A stretch of 64,000 nucleotides of DNA, from positions 1,674,001-1,738,000 of the forward strand of contig NZ_CP173660.1 in assembly GCF_045038405.1 (NCBI RefSeq). Reading direction: 5' to 3'. Positions within the stretch are counted from its first letter, which is position 1; every line of letters begins with the position of its first letter. The position numbers were made by a program, and so were the translations under genes. This DNA comes from Sellimonas caecigallum. Its GTDB lineage: Bacteria; Bacillota; Clostridia; Lachnospirales; Lachnospiraceae. Under the pieces are notes generated by a model. It had not been told where the DNA came from. It worked only from the letters and a program-made list of their open reading frames with translations, and made no database searches. Below are positions 24,718 through 32,558 of the stretch, one piece after another.

Positions 24718-25514
24718 CGGTTATTTTGGGAATCATCCAGGGAATCACGGAATGGCTCCCGATCAGCAGCACGGGACATCTGCTTTTGGCGGATGAATTC
24801 CTGCATATGAATGTGAGCACAGAATTTATGAATATGTTTAAAGTCGTGATTCAGCTGGCATCAGTCATTGCAGTCATTGTACTTTATTTCCATAAGCTGA
24901 ATCCGTTTTCGCCGAAGAAGACACGAGCTCAGAAGATCCATACAGTTGAGCTGTGGATGAAAGTGGCAGTTGCCTGCATCCCATCGGCGGTGGGGCTTTT
25001 TATCGATGATATCGTGGATGAAAAGTTGTCCAATTATATTGTAATTTCTTTGATGCTGATCATCTACGGTATTCTCTTCATCGTCATTGAAAAGCGGAAT
25101 GCACATATGCAGCCTAGGATTACAAAACTAAAAGAATTGACTTATCTTACGGCATTTGCCATCGGCTGGTTCCAGGTGTTGGCTATGATTCCGGGGACAT
25201 CCCGTTCCGGTGCAACCATTGTAGGGGCATTGCTGATCGGTGTGGCACGTCCGGTGGCAGCGGAATTTACGTTTTTTCTGGCCATTCCGACGATGTTTGC
25301 CGCAAGCGGACTGAAACTGTTCAAGTTTGGCTTCCACTATACATCTATGGAAGTGCTGATCCTCTTGGTAGGATGCGTGGTATCGTTCCTTGTTTCTGTA
25401 TTTGCCATCAAATTCCTGATGGGATATATCAAGAAACACGATTTTACCGTGTTCGGCTACTACCGGATCATACTCGGTATCGTAGTACTTGGTTATTTCC
25501 TGATTTTTGCATAG
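24702..25514 (+). CDS. uppP: Undecaprenyl-diphosphate phosphatase
   Basis: The 270-residue membrane protein regenerates undecaprenyl phosphate, the lipid carrier for peptidoglycan, and gives bacitracin tolerance. The two catalytic motifs are present: ITEWLPISSTGHLLL near residue 15 and PGTSRSGATI near residue 165. It begins with GTG after AAGGAGG located in the end of the HAD gene. The overlap suggests coupled translation. Confidence 0.96.
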   Translation: MDIIIAVILGIIQGITEWLPISSTGHLLLADEFLHMNVSTEFMNMFKVVIQLASVIAVIVLYFHKLNPFSPKKTRAQKIHTVELWMKVAVACIPSAVGLFIDDIVDEKLSNYIVISLMLIIYGILFIVIEKRNAHMQPRITKLKELTYLTAFAIGWFQVLAMIPGTSRSGATIVGALLIGVARPVAAEFTFFLAIPTMFAASGLKLFKFGFHYTSMEVLILLVGCVVSFLVSVFAIKFLMGYIKKHDFTVFGYYRIILGIVVLGYFLIFA

Positions 25515-25525
25515 TAAATATACAC

Positions 25526-25579
25526 AAAGCAGGCGGTTTTTATACAATATAAATGTATAAAAATGCGCTTGCTTTTTTT
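25526..25579 (+). terminator. Terminator of the HAD-uppP unit
   Basis: AAAGCAGGCG pairs with CGCTTGCTTT and encloses the perfect inner stem TTTTTATACA/TGTATAAAAA, followed by seven Ts. The right arm overlaps the -35 region of the next promoter. Confidence 0.9.
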
Positions 25580-25596
25580 GCGAAATGTGCTAAAAT
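25569..25596 (+). promoter_or_regulatory. Promoter of the amino acid ABC transporter operon
   Basis: TTGCTT (25569-25574), a 16-bp spacer and TAAAAT (25591-25596) with an extended TGC. The -35 element lies inside the preceding terminator hairpin. A leader of about 65 bases follows in which I see no riboswitch. Confidence 0.55.
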
Positions 25597-25669
25597 AGAG
25601 AAAGTACAGTTGAATATCACAGAAAAGAAAACGTATTTTTATTCAATCAAAGGTATGGAGGAGAGAATT

Positions 25670-26461
25670 ATGAAGTTGAAAAAAGTGTTAGCAGCTGCTC
25701 TTGCAGCGGTATGTGTCATGTCTATGGCGGCATGTGGGTCCAAAGAAGAAAAAGAAGTTTCTGTTGCAAGTCAGGATGACCTGAAAAACCTTACGATCGG
25801 GGTGCAGCAGGGAACCACAGGAGATTTGTTATGTTCTGAAATCGTAGAAAAGGACAGCCAGATGAAGCGTTATCCGAAGGGCGCAGCAGCAGTTCAGGCC
25901 CTGAAGACGGGAAAATTGGACTGTGTTGTGATTGATACACAGCCGGCCGAAAAATTTGTGGAGAAGAATGATGATCTGAAAATCATAAGCGACTTGTTTG
26001 AGGATGAGCAGTATGCGATATGCCTGAAAAAGGGAAATACAGAGCTTCAGGAATCCATGAATCAAGCTTTGGCAGAACTGAAAGAAGAAGGAACTCTGGA
26101 TAAGATCATCAGCAATTATATCGGGGACGTAGGATCCTACCAGTATGAAAGTCCGGCAGATGCAGATCATTCCAAGGGAGAACTTGTCATGGCAACCAAC
26201 GCCGAATTTGAACCGTATGAATATCACGATGGAGACAAGATTGTCGGGATTGACGTGGACATTGCGACAGCAATCTGTGACAAGATGGGTTACAGCTTAA
26301 AGATCGAAGATATGGAATTTGATTCCATCCTTCCGGCTATCGAAGCTGGAAAAGCTGATTTTGGTGCAGCAGGGATGACAGTGACAGAAGAAAGAAAGAA
26401 AAATGTAGACTTTACGGACACTTATGCAAATGCAAGTCAGGTCGTTATCGTAAGAAAATAA
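25670..26461 (+). CDS. Polar amino acid ABC transporter, substrate-binding lipoprotein
   Basis: A 263-residue protein with a lipoprotein signal: a basic start MKLKK, a hydrophobic core and the lipobox MSMAAC with the acylated Cys at residue 22. The mature part is a type II periplasmic-binding fold of the GlnH/FliY kind (LTIGVQQGTTGDLL, and AAGMTVTEERKKNVDFTDTY near the end). It delivers an amino acid, not determinable here, to the permease below. The ATG at 25670 follows GGAGGAGAG; an ATG at 25655 would add five residues. Confidence 0.93.
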   Translation: MKLKKVLAAALAAVCVMSMAACGSKEEKEVSVASQDDLKNLTIGVQQGTTGDLLCSEIVEKDSQMKRYPKGAAAVQALKTGKLDCVVIDTQPAEKFVEKNDDLKIISDLFEDEQYAICLKKGNTELQESMNQALAELKEEGTLDKIISNYIGDVGSYQYESPADADHSKGELVMATNAEFEPYEYHDGDKIVGIDVDIATAICDKMGYSLKIEDMEFDSILPAIEAGKADFGAAGMTVTEERKKNVDFTDTYANASQVVIVRK

Positions 26462-26473
26462 ACAGCAAAGAAG

Positions 26474-26510
26474 ACAGGACTGCTGATAGAAACCAACAGT
26501 CCTGTTTTTT
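26474..26510 (+). terminator. Internal terminator between binding protein and permease
   Basis: ACAGGACTG (26474-26482) and CAGTCCTGT (26497-26505) form a 9-bp perfect stem followed by a T run. Partial read-through would give more binding protein than membrane components, a common arrangement in ABC operons. Confidence 0.85.
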
Positions 26511-26528
26511 CGGAAGAAAGGTGGAAAT

Positions 26529-27257
26529 ATGGAGGGATTCACAAAAGTTTACGGGGCTCTTCTGGCCTCCAATTCGTTTGCGGACCGGTTTTACCAGAAC
26601 TTTATAGAGGACAACCGATGGCTTACACTTTTGAACGGTCTGAAAGTGACGGTAATTGTCACGCTGGAGGCTCTGCTGATTGGTATTATCATCGGTTTTA
26701 TTGTAGCGATCATCCGATCCTATCACGATAAGACAGGGAAATTTAAAATACTGAATGTGATTTGTAAAATCTATCTGACGATTATCCGGGGGACTCCGTC
26801 CATGATCCAGATCCTTATCATGTATTTGGTCGTATTCGGATCTTCCTCTCTCAATTCGATCATTATCGGTGGAATTGCCTTTGGTATCAATTCCGGTGCA
26901 TACGTGGCGGAGATCGTACGGTCAGGGATCATGTCTATACCGGAAGGACAGACAGAGGCCGGAAGAAGTTTGGGATTAAGCTATGCGCAGACAATGCGGC
27001 TGATCATCATGCCGCAGGCATTTAAAAATGTACTTCCGGCTCTTGTAAACGAAATGATCGTGCTGATCAAGGAGACAGCCATTATCGGATATATCGGAGA
27101 ACAGGATTTGACGAAGGCAGCCATGATCATCCAGAGTCGTACATTCGATGCTCTGATGCCTCTGGTTGCAGCAGCGGTAATTTATCTTGCCCTGATCAGT
27201 TTGCTGACATTCTTTATGAATAAGCTGGAAAGGAGGCTTAGGACTAATGAACGTTAA
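26529..27257 (+). CDS. Polar amino acid ABC transporter, permease
   Basis: A 242-residue membrane protein of the HisM/GlnP type. The first 35 residues are soluble, then about five membrane segments follow. The EAA loop is at SLGLSYAQTMRLIIMPQAFK (about residues 150-170), where the ATPase docks. TIIRGTPSMIQ is the family's conserved segment. The gene overlaps the ATPase gene by 11 bp. Confidence 0.95.
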   Translation: MEGFTKVYGALLASNSFADRFYQNFIEDNRWLTLLNGLKVTVIVTLEALLIGIIIGFIVAIIRSYHDKTGKFKILNVICKIYLTIIRGTPSMIQILIMYLVVFGSSSLNSIIIGGIAFGINSGAYVAEIVRSGIMSIPEGQTEAGRSLGLSYAQTMRLIIMPQAFKNVLPALVNEMIVLIKETAIIGYIGEQDLTKAAMIIQSRTFDALMPLVAAAVIYLALISLLTFFMNKLERRLRTNER

Positions 27258-27990
27258 AGGAGAGACATTGCTCCAGGTAGAAAATCTGGAAAAAGCATTT
27301 GGGAAAAACAAAGTCCTCAGAGGAATCACAACAGAGATTCATAAAGGGGAGGTAGTGGTAATTATCGGCCCATCTGGTTCCGGGAAGTCTACATTTCTGC
27401 GCTCCTTGAATCTTCTGGAAAAACCGACAGGTGGAAAGATCCGCTTTGAGGGGACGGATATCACAGATCCAAAAGTCAACATTGATATCCACAGACAGAA
27501 GATTGGTATGGTATTCCAGCATTTCAATCTGTTCCCGCATAAGACCATCCTGGAAAATATTACCCTTGCTCCGGTAACATTGGGGAAACTAAGTCCGGAG
27601 GAGGCAAACAGCAGGGCAAAAGAACTGCTTGAGCGGGTTGGACTTCTCGAGAAAGCGAATACATATCCGGAGCAGCTTTCCGGAGGACAGAAACAGAGGA
27701 TTGCTATTGTACGGGCACTTGCCATGGATCCGGATGTACTTCTGTTTGATGAGCCGACTTCCGCGCTGGACCCGGAGATGGTGGGGGAAGTTCTTGATTT
27801 GATGAAGGAGCTTGCCAAGGATGGAATGACAATGGTTGTCGTTACACATGAAATGGGATTTGCGAGGGAAGTTGGAACGAGAGTCCTGTTTGTAGACGAG
27901 GGGGTCATCAAAGAGGAAAACGCTCCAAAACAGTTTTTTGCGGAGCCGAAAGATCCAAGACTGCAGGAATTTTTGAGAAAGGTATTGTAA
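27247..27990 (+). CDS. Polar amino acid ABC transporter, ATPase
   Basis: A 247-residue GlnQ-type ATPase. Walker A is GPSGSGKST (about residues 41-49), the Q loop is VFQHFNLFPH, the signature is LSGGQKQR, Walker B is VLLFDEPTSALD and the H loop is VVTHEMGFA. With the permease and the lipoprotein it makes a complete importer. It ends in a strong terminator. Confidence 0.97.
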   Translation: MNVKGETLLQVENLEKAFGKNKVLRGITTEIHKGEVVVIIGPSGSGKSTFLRSLNLLEKPTGGKIRFEGTDITDPKVNIDIHRQKIGMVFQHFNLFPHKTILENITLAPVTLGKLSPEEANSRAKELLERVGLLEKANTYPEQLSGGQKQRIAIVRALAMDPDVLLFDEPTSALDPEMVGEVLDLMKELAKDGMTMVVVTHEMGFAREVGTRVLFVDEGVIKEENAPKQFFAEPKDPRLQEFLRKVL

Positions 27991-27993
27991 AAT

Positions 27994-28046
27994 GCAACGT
28001 GTTCTCCCTTCCTCTCCGGAAGGGGCTTGAACACGTTGCTTTTTTG
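27994..28046 (+). terminator. Terminator of the ABC transporter operon
   Basis: GCAACGTGTTC (27994-28004) and GAACACGTTGC (28029-28039) are perfect complements, followed by six Ts. The loop can pair further through CCTTCC/GGAAGG. Confidence 0.95.
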
Positions 28047-28087
28047 TTGCTATACTATAGGACAGAAAGACAAAAAGGAGGAGCTAA

Positions 28088-28921
28088 ATGGGGTTTGAAC
28101 ATGAATTGATCATTCCAAATGAAGGTTTTCCATTTAAGATTTTCCGGTTTGAAGGGATGCACGGTCATTATGTGCGCGAAAAGCATTGGCATCGTTCGAT
28201 TGAAATTTTCGCTGTATTTGAAGGGAATCTCACTTTTTTTATCAATGAAGAGCAGCACTTGCTGCATCCAGGGGAGTTTATTTTGCTGAATTCCAATGAG
28301 GTACACTCTGTCTTGGCACCAAATCCCAACTGTACGATCGTGCTTCAGATCCCACTCAATATGTTCTCCGATTACTGTGAGGAAGATGGATTTTTGCTTT
28401 TTACGCACAGCCCGAGGACGCAGGACAAAAAGATCATGGAGCTGATCAGGGAGATGTACAGAGGGATTTCAGAGAGAGATACCGGATATGAGTGGAAAGT
28501 AAGAAGCGACTTTTTTTTGCTGATCTATCTTCTTGTGACAAAATACAAAAAAACAGAGATTGGATCGGAGGAGATCCGGCATTATCGGAAATTAAACAGG
28601 CTCTCCAGTATTACTGCGTATATTAGGGAAAATTACCAGAAAGAACTGTCGCTGGAAACGGTGGCGGAACATTTTGGCTACTCGCCCTCTTATTTATCCC
28701 GAATGTTTCAAAAGTATGCGCTGACCAACTACAAAACATTTCTCCAGAGTGTACGCACAGAGTATGCGTTTCAGGAGCTGGCAAACACAGAGCATACGAT
28801 ATCGGATATCGCCATGAACAGTGGATTTCCAAACAGCAAGTCGCTTTCCAGAGAGTTTCGGAAAAAGTATGGGATTTTGCCGAGTGAATACAGGAAAAGG
28901 CAAAAAAGTGCCATAAATTAG
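28088..28921 (+). CDS. AraC-family transcriptional regulator
   Basis: A 277-residue protein with an N-terminal cupin sensor (EKHWHRSIEIFAVFEGNLTF, HLLHPGEFILLNSNEVHSV; residues 1-110) and a C-terminal double helix-turn-helix (LSLETVAEHFGYSPSYLSRM and ISDIAMNSGFPNSKSLSREF; about 175-270). It sits 70 bp upstream of a sugar isomerase gene whose promoter region carries direct repeats. It probably activates that isomerase-kinase unit in response to the sugar. An AAAAGGAGG site precedes the ATG. Confidence 0.92.
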   Translation: MGFEHELIIPNEGFPFKIFRFEGMHGHYVREKHWHRSIEIFAVFEGNLTFFINEEQHLLHPGEFILLNSNEVHSVLAPNPNCTIVLQIPLNMFSDYCEEDGFLLFTHSPRTQDKKIMELIREMYRGISERDTGYEWKVRSDFFLLIYLLVTKYKKTEIGSEEIRHYRKLNRLSSITAYIRENYQKELSLETVAEHFGYSPSYLSRMFQKYALTNYKTFLQSVRTEYAFQELANTEHTISDIAMNSGFPNSKSLSREFRKKYGILPSEYRKRQKSAIN

Positions 28922-28953
28922 CTAAAAAATGGGTCGAAAAGGACAAAAAAGTG
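28895..28953 (+). repeat. Direct repeats upstream of the isomerase promoter
   Basis: AAAAGGCAAAAAAGTG (28895-28910) and AAAAGGACAAAAAAGTG (28937-28953) recur at a 42-bp period, about four helical turns. The second copy ends five bases before the -10 element. AraC proteins typically bind direct repeats in this place, so this is a candidate operator pair. Confidence 0.6.
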
Positions 28954-28954
28954 A

Positions 28955-28963
28955 TGCTATAAT
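28955..28963 (+). promoter_or_regulatory. Extended -10 promoter of the isomerase gene
   Basis: TGCTATAAT (28955-28963) is an extended -10 box. The -35 region (TCGAAA at 28934-28939) is poor, as expected for a promoter that needs an activator. It overlaps the second direct repeat. Confidence 0.6.
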
Positions 28964-28991
28964 GACCACAAAGATACAGGAGGGCGAAAAG

Positions 28992-30488
28992 ATGAGTTTG
29001 GAGAACAATATGCCAAAAGTAAAACTGGGAATTGTGGCAGTAAGCAGAGACTGCTTCCCGGAGAGTTTGTCTGTCACAAGAAGGGAAGCACTTGTGAAAG
29101 CATACAAAGAGAAGTATGACATACAGGATATCTATGAATGTCCGGTCTGCATTGTAGAAAGTGAGATCCACATGATGCAGGCGTTGGAAGATATTAAGAA
29201 AGCGGGGTGCAATGCGCTTTGTGTCTATCTTGGAAATTTTGGACCGGAGATTTCTGAGACACTTCTGGCAAAACATTTTGATGGCCCGAAGATGTTTATC
29301 GCGGCAGCGGAGGAGTCCGGAGACCATCTGCGCCAGGGAAGAGGCGATGCTTACTGCGGCATGTTAAATGCCAGCTACAATCTGGCGCTTCGCAATATCA
29401 GAGCTTATATTCCGGAGTATCCCGTGGGAGATGCAGAAGACTGTGCAGATATGATCCATGAGTTTCTGCCGATCGCAAGGGCGGTCATTGCACTTCAGAA
29501 TCTGAAGATCATAAGTTTTGGCCCAAGACCGCTCAATTTCCTTGCGTGCAATGCACCTGTCAAGCAGCTTTATAATCTCGGTGTAGAAATCGAGGAAAAT
29601 TCTGAGCTGGATCTTTTTGAGGCATTCAATCGTCATGAAGGAGACGAACGAATTCCGGATATTGTCAAAGAGATGGAAGAAGAATTGGGAAAAGGAAATA
29701 AAAAGCCGGAAATTCTTCCTAAACTTGCACAGTATGAGCTGACACTAAAAGACTGGATCCGGGATCATAAAGGGTATCGGGAATATGTGGCCATCGCAGG
29801 CAAGTGCTGGCCGGCATTCCAGACACAGTTTGGATTTGTACCGTGCTATGTGAACAGCCGTCTGACAGCACAAGGGATACCTGTATCATGTGAAGTGGAT
29901 ATTTACGGAGCACTGAGCGAGTTTATCGGGACAGTTGTAAGCCAGGATACAGTGACACTTCTGGACATCAACAACACGGTTCCGAAAGATATGTACGAAG
30001 CGGAAATCAAAGGGAAATACGATTACACACTGAAAGATACATTCATGGGGTTCCACTGCGGAAATACTGCTTCCGGGAAACTTTCCTTCTGCGAAATGAA
30101 ATATCAGATGATTATGGCAAGAACACTTCCGGAAGAAGTGACACAAGGGACACTGGAAGGAGATATCGCACCGGGAGATATTACGTTCTACCGACTTCAG
30201 AGTACCGCTGACAATAAACTGCGCGCATACATTGCACAAGGAGAAGTCCTTCCGGTAGCTACAAGATCCTTCGGCTCCATCGGCATTTTTGCAATCCCGG
30301 AAATGGGACGCTTCTACCGTCACGTACTTATTGAAGGGAACTACCCACACCACGGGGCAGTGGCATTCGGACATTTCGGAAAAGAACTCTACGAAGTATT
30401 CCGGTACATCGGAGTTGATACAGAAGAAATAGGATACAACCATCCGAAAGGAGTACGGTATAAAACCGAAAATCCGTTTGCATACTAA
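28992..30488 (+). CDS. L-fucose/L-arabinose isomerase family protein
   Basis: A 498-residue protein resembling the L-fucose/L-arabinose isomerase superfamily. It shows MFIAAAEESGDHLRQGRGDA near residue 100 and a C-terminal half with GAVAFGHFGKELYEVFRYIG. Acidic and His residues that could bind metal occur in SCEVDIYGALSEFIGT and GFHCGN. These enzymes interconvert aldoses and ketoses. The next gene is a xylulokinase-type kinase, so the substrate is probably a pentose or deoxy sugar. I chose the ATG at 28992, seven bases after AGGAGGG. Confidence 0.85.
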   Translation: MSLENNMPKVKLGIVAVSRDCFPESLSVTRREALVKAYKEKYDIQDIYECPVCIVESEIHMMQALEDIKKAGCNALCVYLGNFGPEISETLLAKHFDGPKMFIAAAEESGDHLRQGRGDAYCGMLNASYNLALRNIRAYIPEYPVGDAEDCADMIHEFLPIARAVIALQNLKIISFGPRPLNFLACNAPVKQLYNLGVEIEENSELDLFEAFNRHEGDERIPDIVKEMEEELGKGNKKPEILPKLAQYELTLKDWIRDHKGYREYVAIAGKCWPAFQTQFGFVPCYVNSRLTAQGIPVSCEVDIYGALSEFIGTVVSQDTVTLLDINNTVPKDMYEAEIKGKYDYTLKDTFMGFHCGNTASGKLSFCEMKYQMIMARTLPEEVTQGTLEGDIAPGDITFYRLQSTADNKLRAYIAQGEVLPVATRSFGSIGIFAIPEMGRFYRHVLIEGNYPHHGAVAFGHFGKELYEVFRYIGVDTEEIGYNHPKGVRYKTENPFAY

Positions 30489-30504
30489 ACAAATATGTGA
30501 AAGA

Positions 30505-30542
30505 GGGACGGGTTCCTGGAAGCAGGTACACGTCCCCGTTTT
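30505..30542 (+). terminator. Weak hairpin between isomerase and kinase
   Basis: GGGACG (30505-30510) pairs with CGTCCC (30531-30536) around an inner CCTG/CAGG stem. Only four Ts follow (CGTTTTA), so it may attenuate rather than stop transcription into the kinase gene. Confidence 0.5.
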
Positions 30543-30558
30543 ATCAGGAGGTAACAAT

Positions 30559-32031
30559 ATGTTGTATATTGGAGTGGATCTTGGCACTTCATCTGTCAAA
30601 CTGCTTTTGATGGACAGCGATGGGCGGATCAGAAATATTGTATCGAGGGAATATCCGATTTCGTTCCCGCATCCAGGCTGGTCGGAGCAGAATCCTGAGG
30701 ATTGGTACAGAGAAACTCTGGAGGGGATTCGTATTCTGACAGAGGGATTTGACAAAACCCAAATTTCAGGAATCAGTTTTGGCGGGCAGATGCACGGTCT
30801 TGTGACGCTGGATGTGGAGGACCATGTTATACGTCCTGCTATTCTCTGGAATGACAGTCGTTCTGTTCAGGAGACAGCGTATCTTAACGAAGTGATCGGG
30901 AAAGAAAAACTTTCAGCTTATACGGCCAATATTGCTTTTGCTGGGTTTACGGCGCCGAAGATTCTCTGGATGAGAAATCATGAGCCGGAACTTTTCGGAA
31001 GGATCAAAAAGATCATGCTCCCAAAAGATTATCTGTCCTACCGGCTCACAGGAGTATTTGCCAGTGATTACTCGGATGCATCGGGGATGCTTCTGATGGA
31101 TGTGGAGAACAAATGCTGGTCTGAGGAAATGATGAAAATCTGCGGGATTGAGCGGGGACAGCTGCCGGATCTGTTTGAAAGTTACGATACCATCGGTACG
31201 GTAAAAAGCGATGTGGCCAGAGAAATCGGCCTTCCTGAAAATGTCAAGGTAATTGCCGGAGCAGGGGACAATGCGGCGGCAGCCATCGGTACGGGGACAG
31301 TCGGAGAGGGACGCTGCAATATCTCTCTTGGAACAAGCGGTACCATCTTTATCTCCAGCCATACGTTCCGCAAGGATACAAACAATGCGCTACATGCCTT
31401 TGCGCATGCAGACGGTCATTACCATTTGATGGGGTGCATGTTAAGCGCCGCATCCTGCAATAAATGGTGGATGGAGGACATACTGGATACAAAGGAGTTT
31501 TCAAAAGAGCAGGAAGAAATTTTTACACTTGGCGAGAATAGAGTTTTTTACCTTCCATACTTAATGGGGGAGCGTTCTCCGCATAATGATCCTTATGCAA
31601 GGGGGACATTTATCGGAATGACGATGGATACAACGCGGAAGGATATGACACAGGCAGTATTGGAAGGGGTGCTTTACGGTCTGCGGGATTCCCTGGAAGT
31701 GGCCAGGAGCCTGGGACTTTCCATCGAAAAGACAAAAATCTGCGGCGGTGGAGCAAAAAGCCTGCTGTGGAAAAAAATGGCAGCCAATATTTTGAATGTT
31801 AAGGTAGAGATTGCAAAAAACGAGGAGGGACCGGCTCTTGGCGGAGCGATTCTGGCAGCAGTAGGCTGCGGAGAATTTGAAAACGTAGAGCAGGCAGTGA
31901 GTAAAATCGTGAAAGTTGTCGAGACGATTGAACCGGAAAAAGAACTCGTGGAAAAATATGAAAAAGGATATCAGAAGTTCCGAAAGATCTATCCGGCTCT
32001 TCGCCCGGTATTTCAGGAGCTTGCGAGTTAA
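30559..32031 (+). CDS. xylB: Xylulokinase-type FGGY carbohydrate kinase
   Basis: A 490-residue FGGY kinase. The N-terminal phosphate loop is YIGVDLGTSSVKLLLMD, followed by GISFGGQMHGLVTLD, and the C-terminal FGGY signature is represented by KTKICGGGAKSLLWKKMAAN and GPALGGAILAAVG. The GGQMHGLV segment is typical of xylulokinases. It would phosphorylate the ketose made by the isomerase. An AGGAGGT site precedes the ATG at 30559. No sugar transporter is next to it. Confidence 0.9.
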   Translation: MLYIGVDLGTSSVKLLLMDSDGRIRNIVSREYPISFPHPGWSEQNPEDWYRETLEGIRILTEGFDKTQISGISFGGQMHGLVTLDVEDHVIRPAILWNDSRSVQETAYLNEVIGKEKLSAYTANIAFAGFTAPKILWMRNHEPELFGRIKKIMLPKDYLSYRLTGVFASDYSDASGMLLMDVENKCWSEEMMKICGIERGQLPDLFESYDTIGTVKSDVAREIGLPENVKVIAGAGDNAAAAIGTGTVGEGRCNISLGTSGTIFISSHTFRKDTNNALHAFAHADGHYHLMGCMLSAASCNKWWMEDILDTKEFSKEQEEIFTLGENRVFYLPYLMGERSPHNDPYARGTFIGMTMDTTRKDMTQAVLEGVLYGLRDSLEVARSLGLSIEKTKICGGGAKSLLWKKMAANILNVKVEIAKNEEGPALGGAILAAVGCGEFENVEQAVSKIVKVVETIEPEKELVEKYEKGYQKFRKIYPALRPVFQELAS

Positions 32032-32039
32032 AACGAGAA

Positions 32040-32088
32040 AAGAAGCAATGGTTTCCGCAAAAGGAAGTTGTTGCTTCTTGTTTCTTTT
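32040..32088 (+). terminator. Terminator of the isomerase-kinase unit
   Basis: AAGAAGCAA pairs with TTGCTTCTT (32071-32079), with an inner TTTCC/GGAAG stem, followed by the T-rich GTTTCTTTTG. It lies 9 bp after the kinase stop. Confidence 0.85.
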
Positions 32089-32145
32089 GTACTTTCGTGT
32101 TACTGTAAGGAAGGAAAATGGAACAAAAACGAAAAGGAGAAAACG

Positions 32146-32556
32146 ATGAGAGAATCCCTATTATTATTTAATTTTAAAGATAAAAAACAGCTCAAAGGTA
32201 TCCAGATGACTGCCTTCCTCCTAAAGATGAAAGTGCGTATGATCGAGGAAAAAGATTTTCTCATGCCGCTTGGGTATCTGGCCGGTGTGGAGGGAATAGA
32301 GCCTTCCGATACAGTATTTACAGGAATTGCCCCGGAAAAAGAGGTTATGGTATTTGCAGGTGTCTCGGATGCAAAACTTCAGAGAATGCTTGCGGAGATG
32401 AGGAAAAACGGGATACGGAAAGTGGACTATAAAGCGGTGCTCACACCGACGAATATCCATTGGAATGTGATGGAACTTTACGAGGAGCTGGCAAAAGAAC
32501 ATACAGCTATGCAAAGAAGAGAAAATGTCCATGAAGACGGACAGCCGGAGGCGTAA
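32146..32556 (+). CDS. DUF3783-type protein
   Basis: A 136-residue protein, MRESLLLFNFKDKKQLKGIQ, that fits the DUF3783 pattern (small alpha/beta protein, unknown function) in its C-terminal half: MVFAGVSDAKLQRMLAEMRK and VLTPTNIHWNVMELYEELAK. I chose the ATG at 32146 after AAAAGGAGAA; the longer frame from 32068 runs through the terminator of the previous unit. It ends 2 bp before the SfsA-MutY gene, so the two are co-transcribed. Confidence 0.75.
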   Translation: MRESLLLFNFKDKKQLKGIQMTAFLLKMKVRMIEEKDFLMPLGYLAGVEGIEPSDTVFTGIAPEKEVMVFAGVSDAKLQRMLAEMRKNGIRKVDYKAVLTPTNIHWNVMELYEELAKEHTAMQRRENVHEDGQPEA

Positions 32557-32558
32557 AG

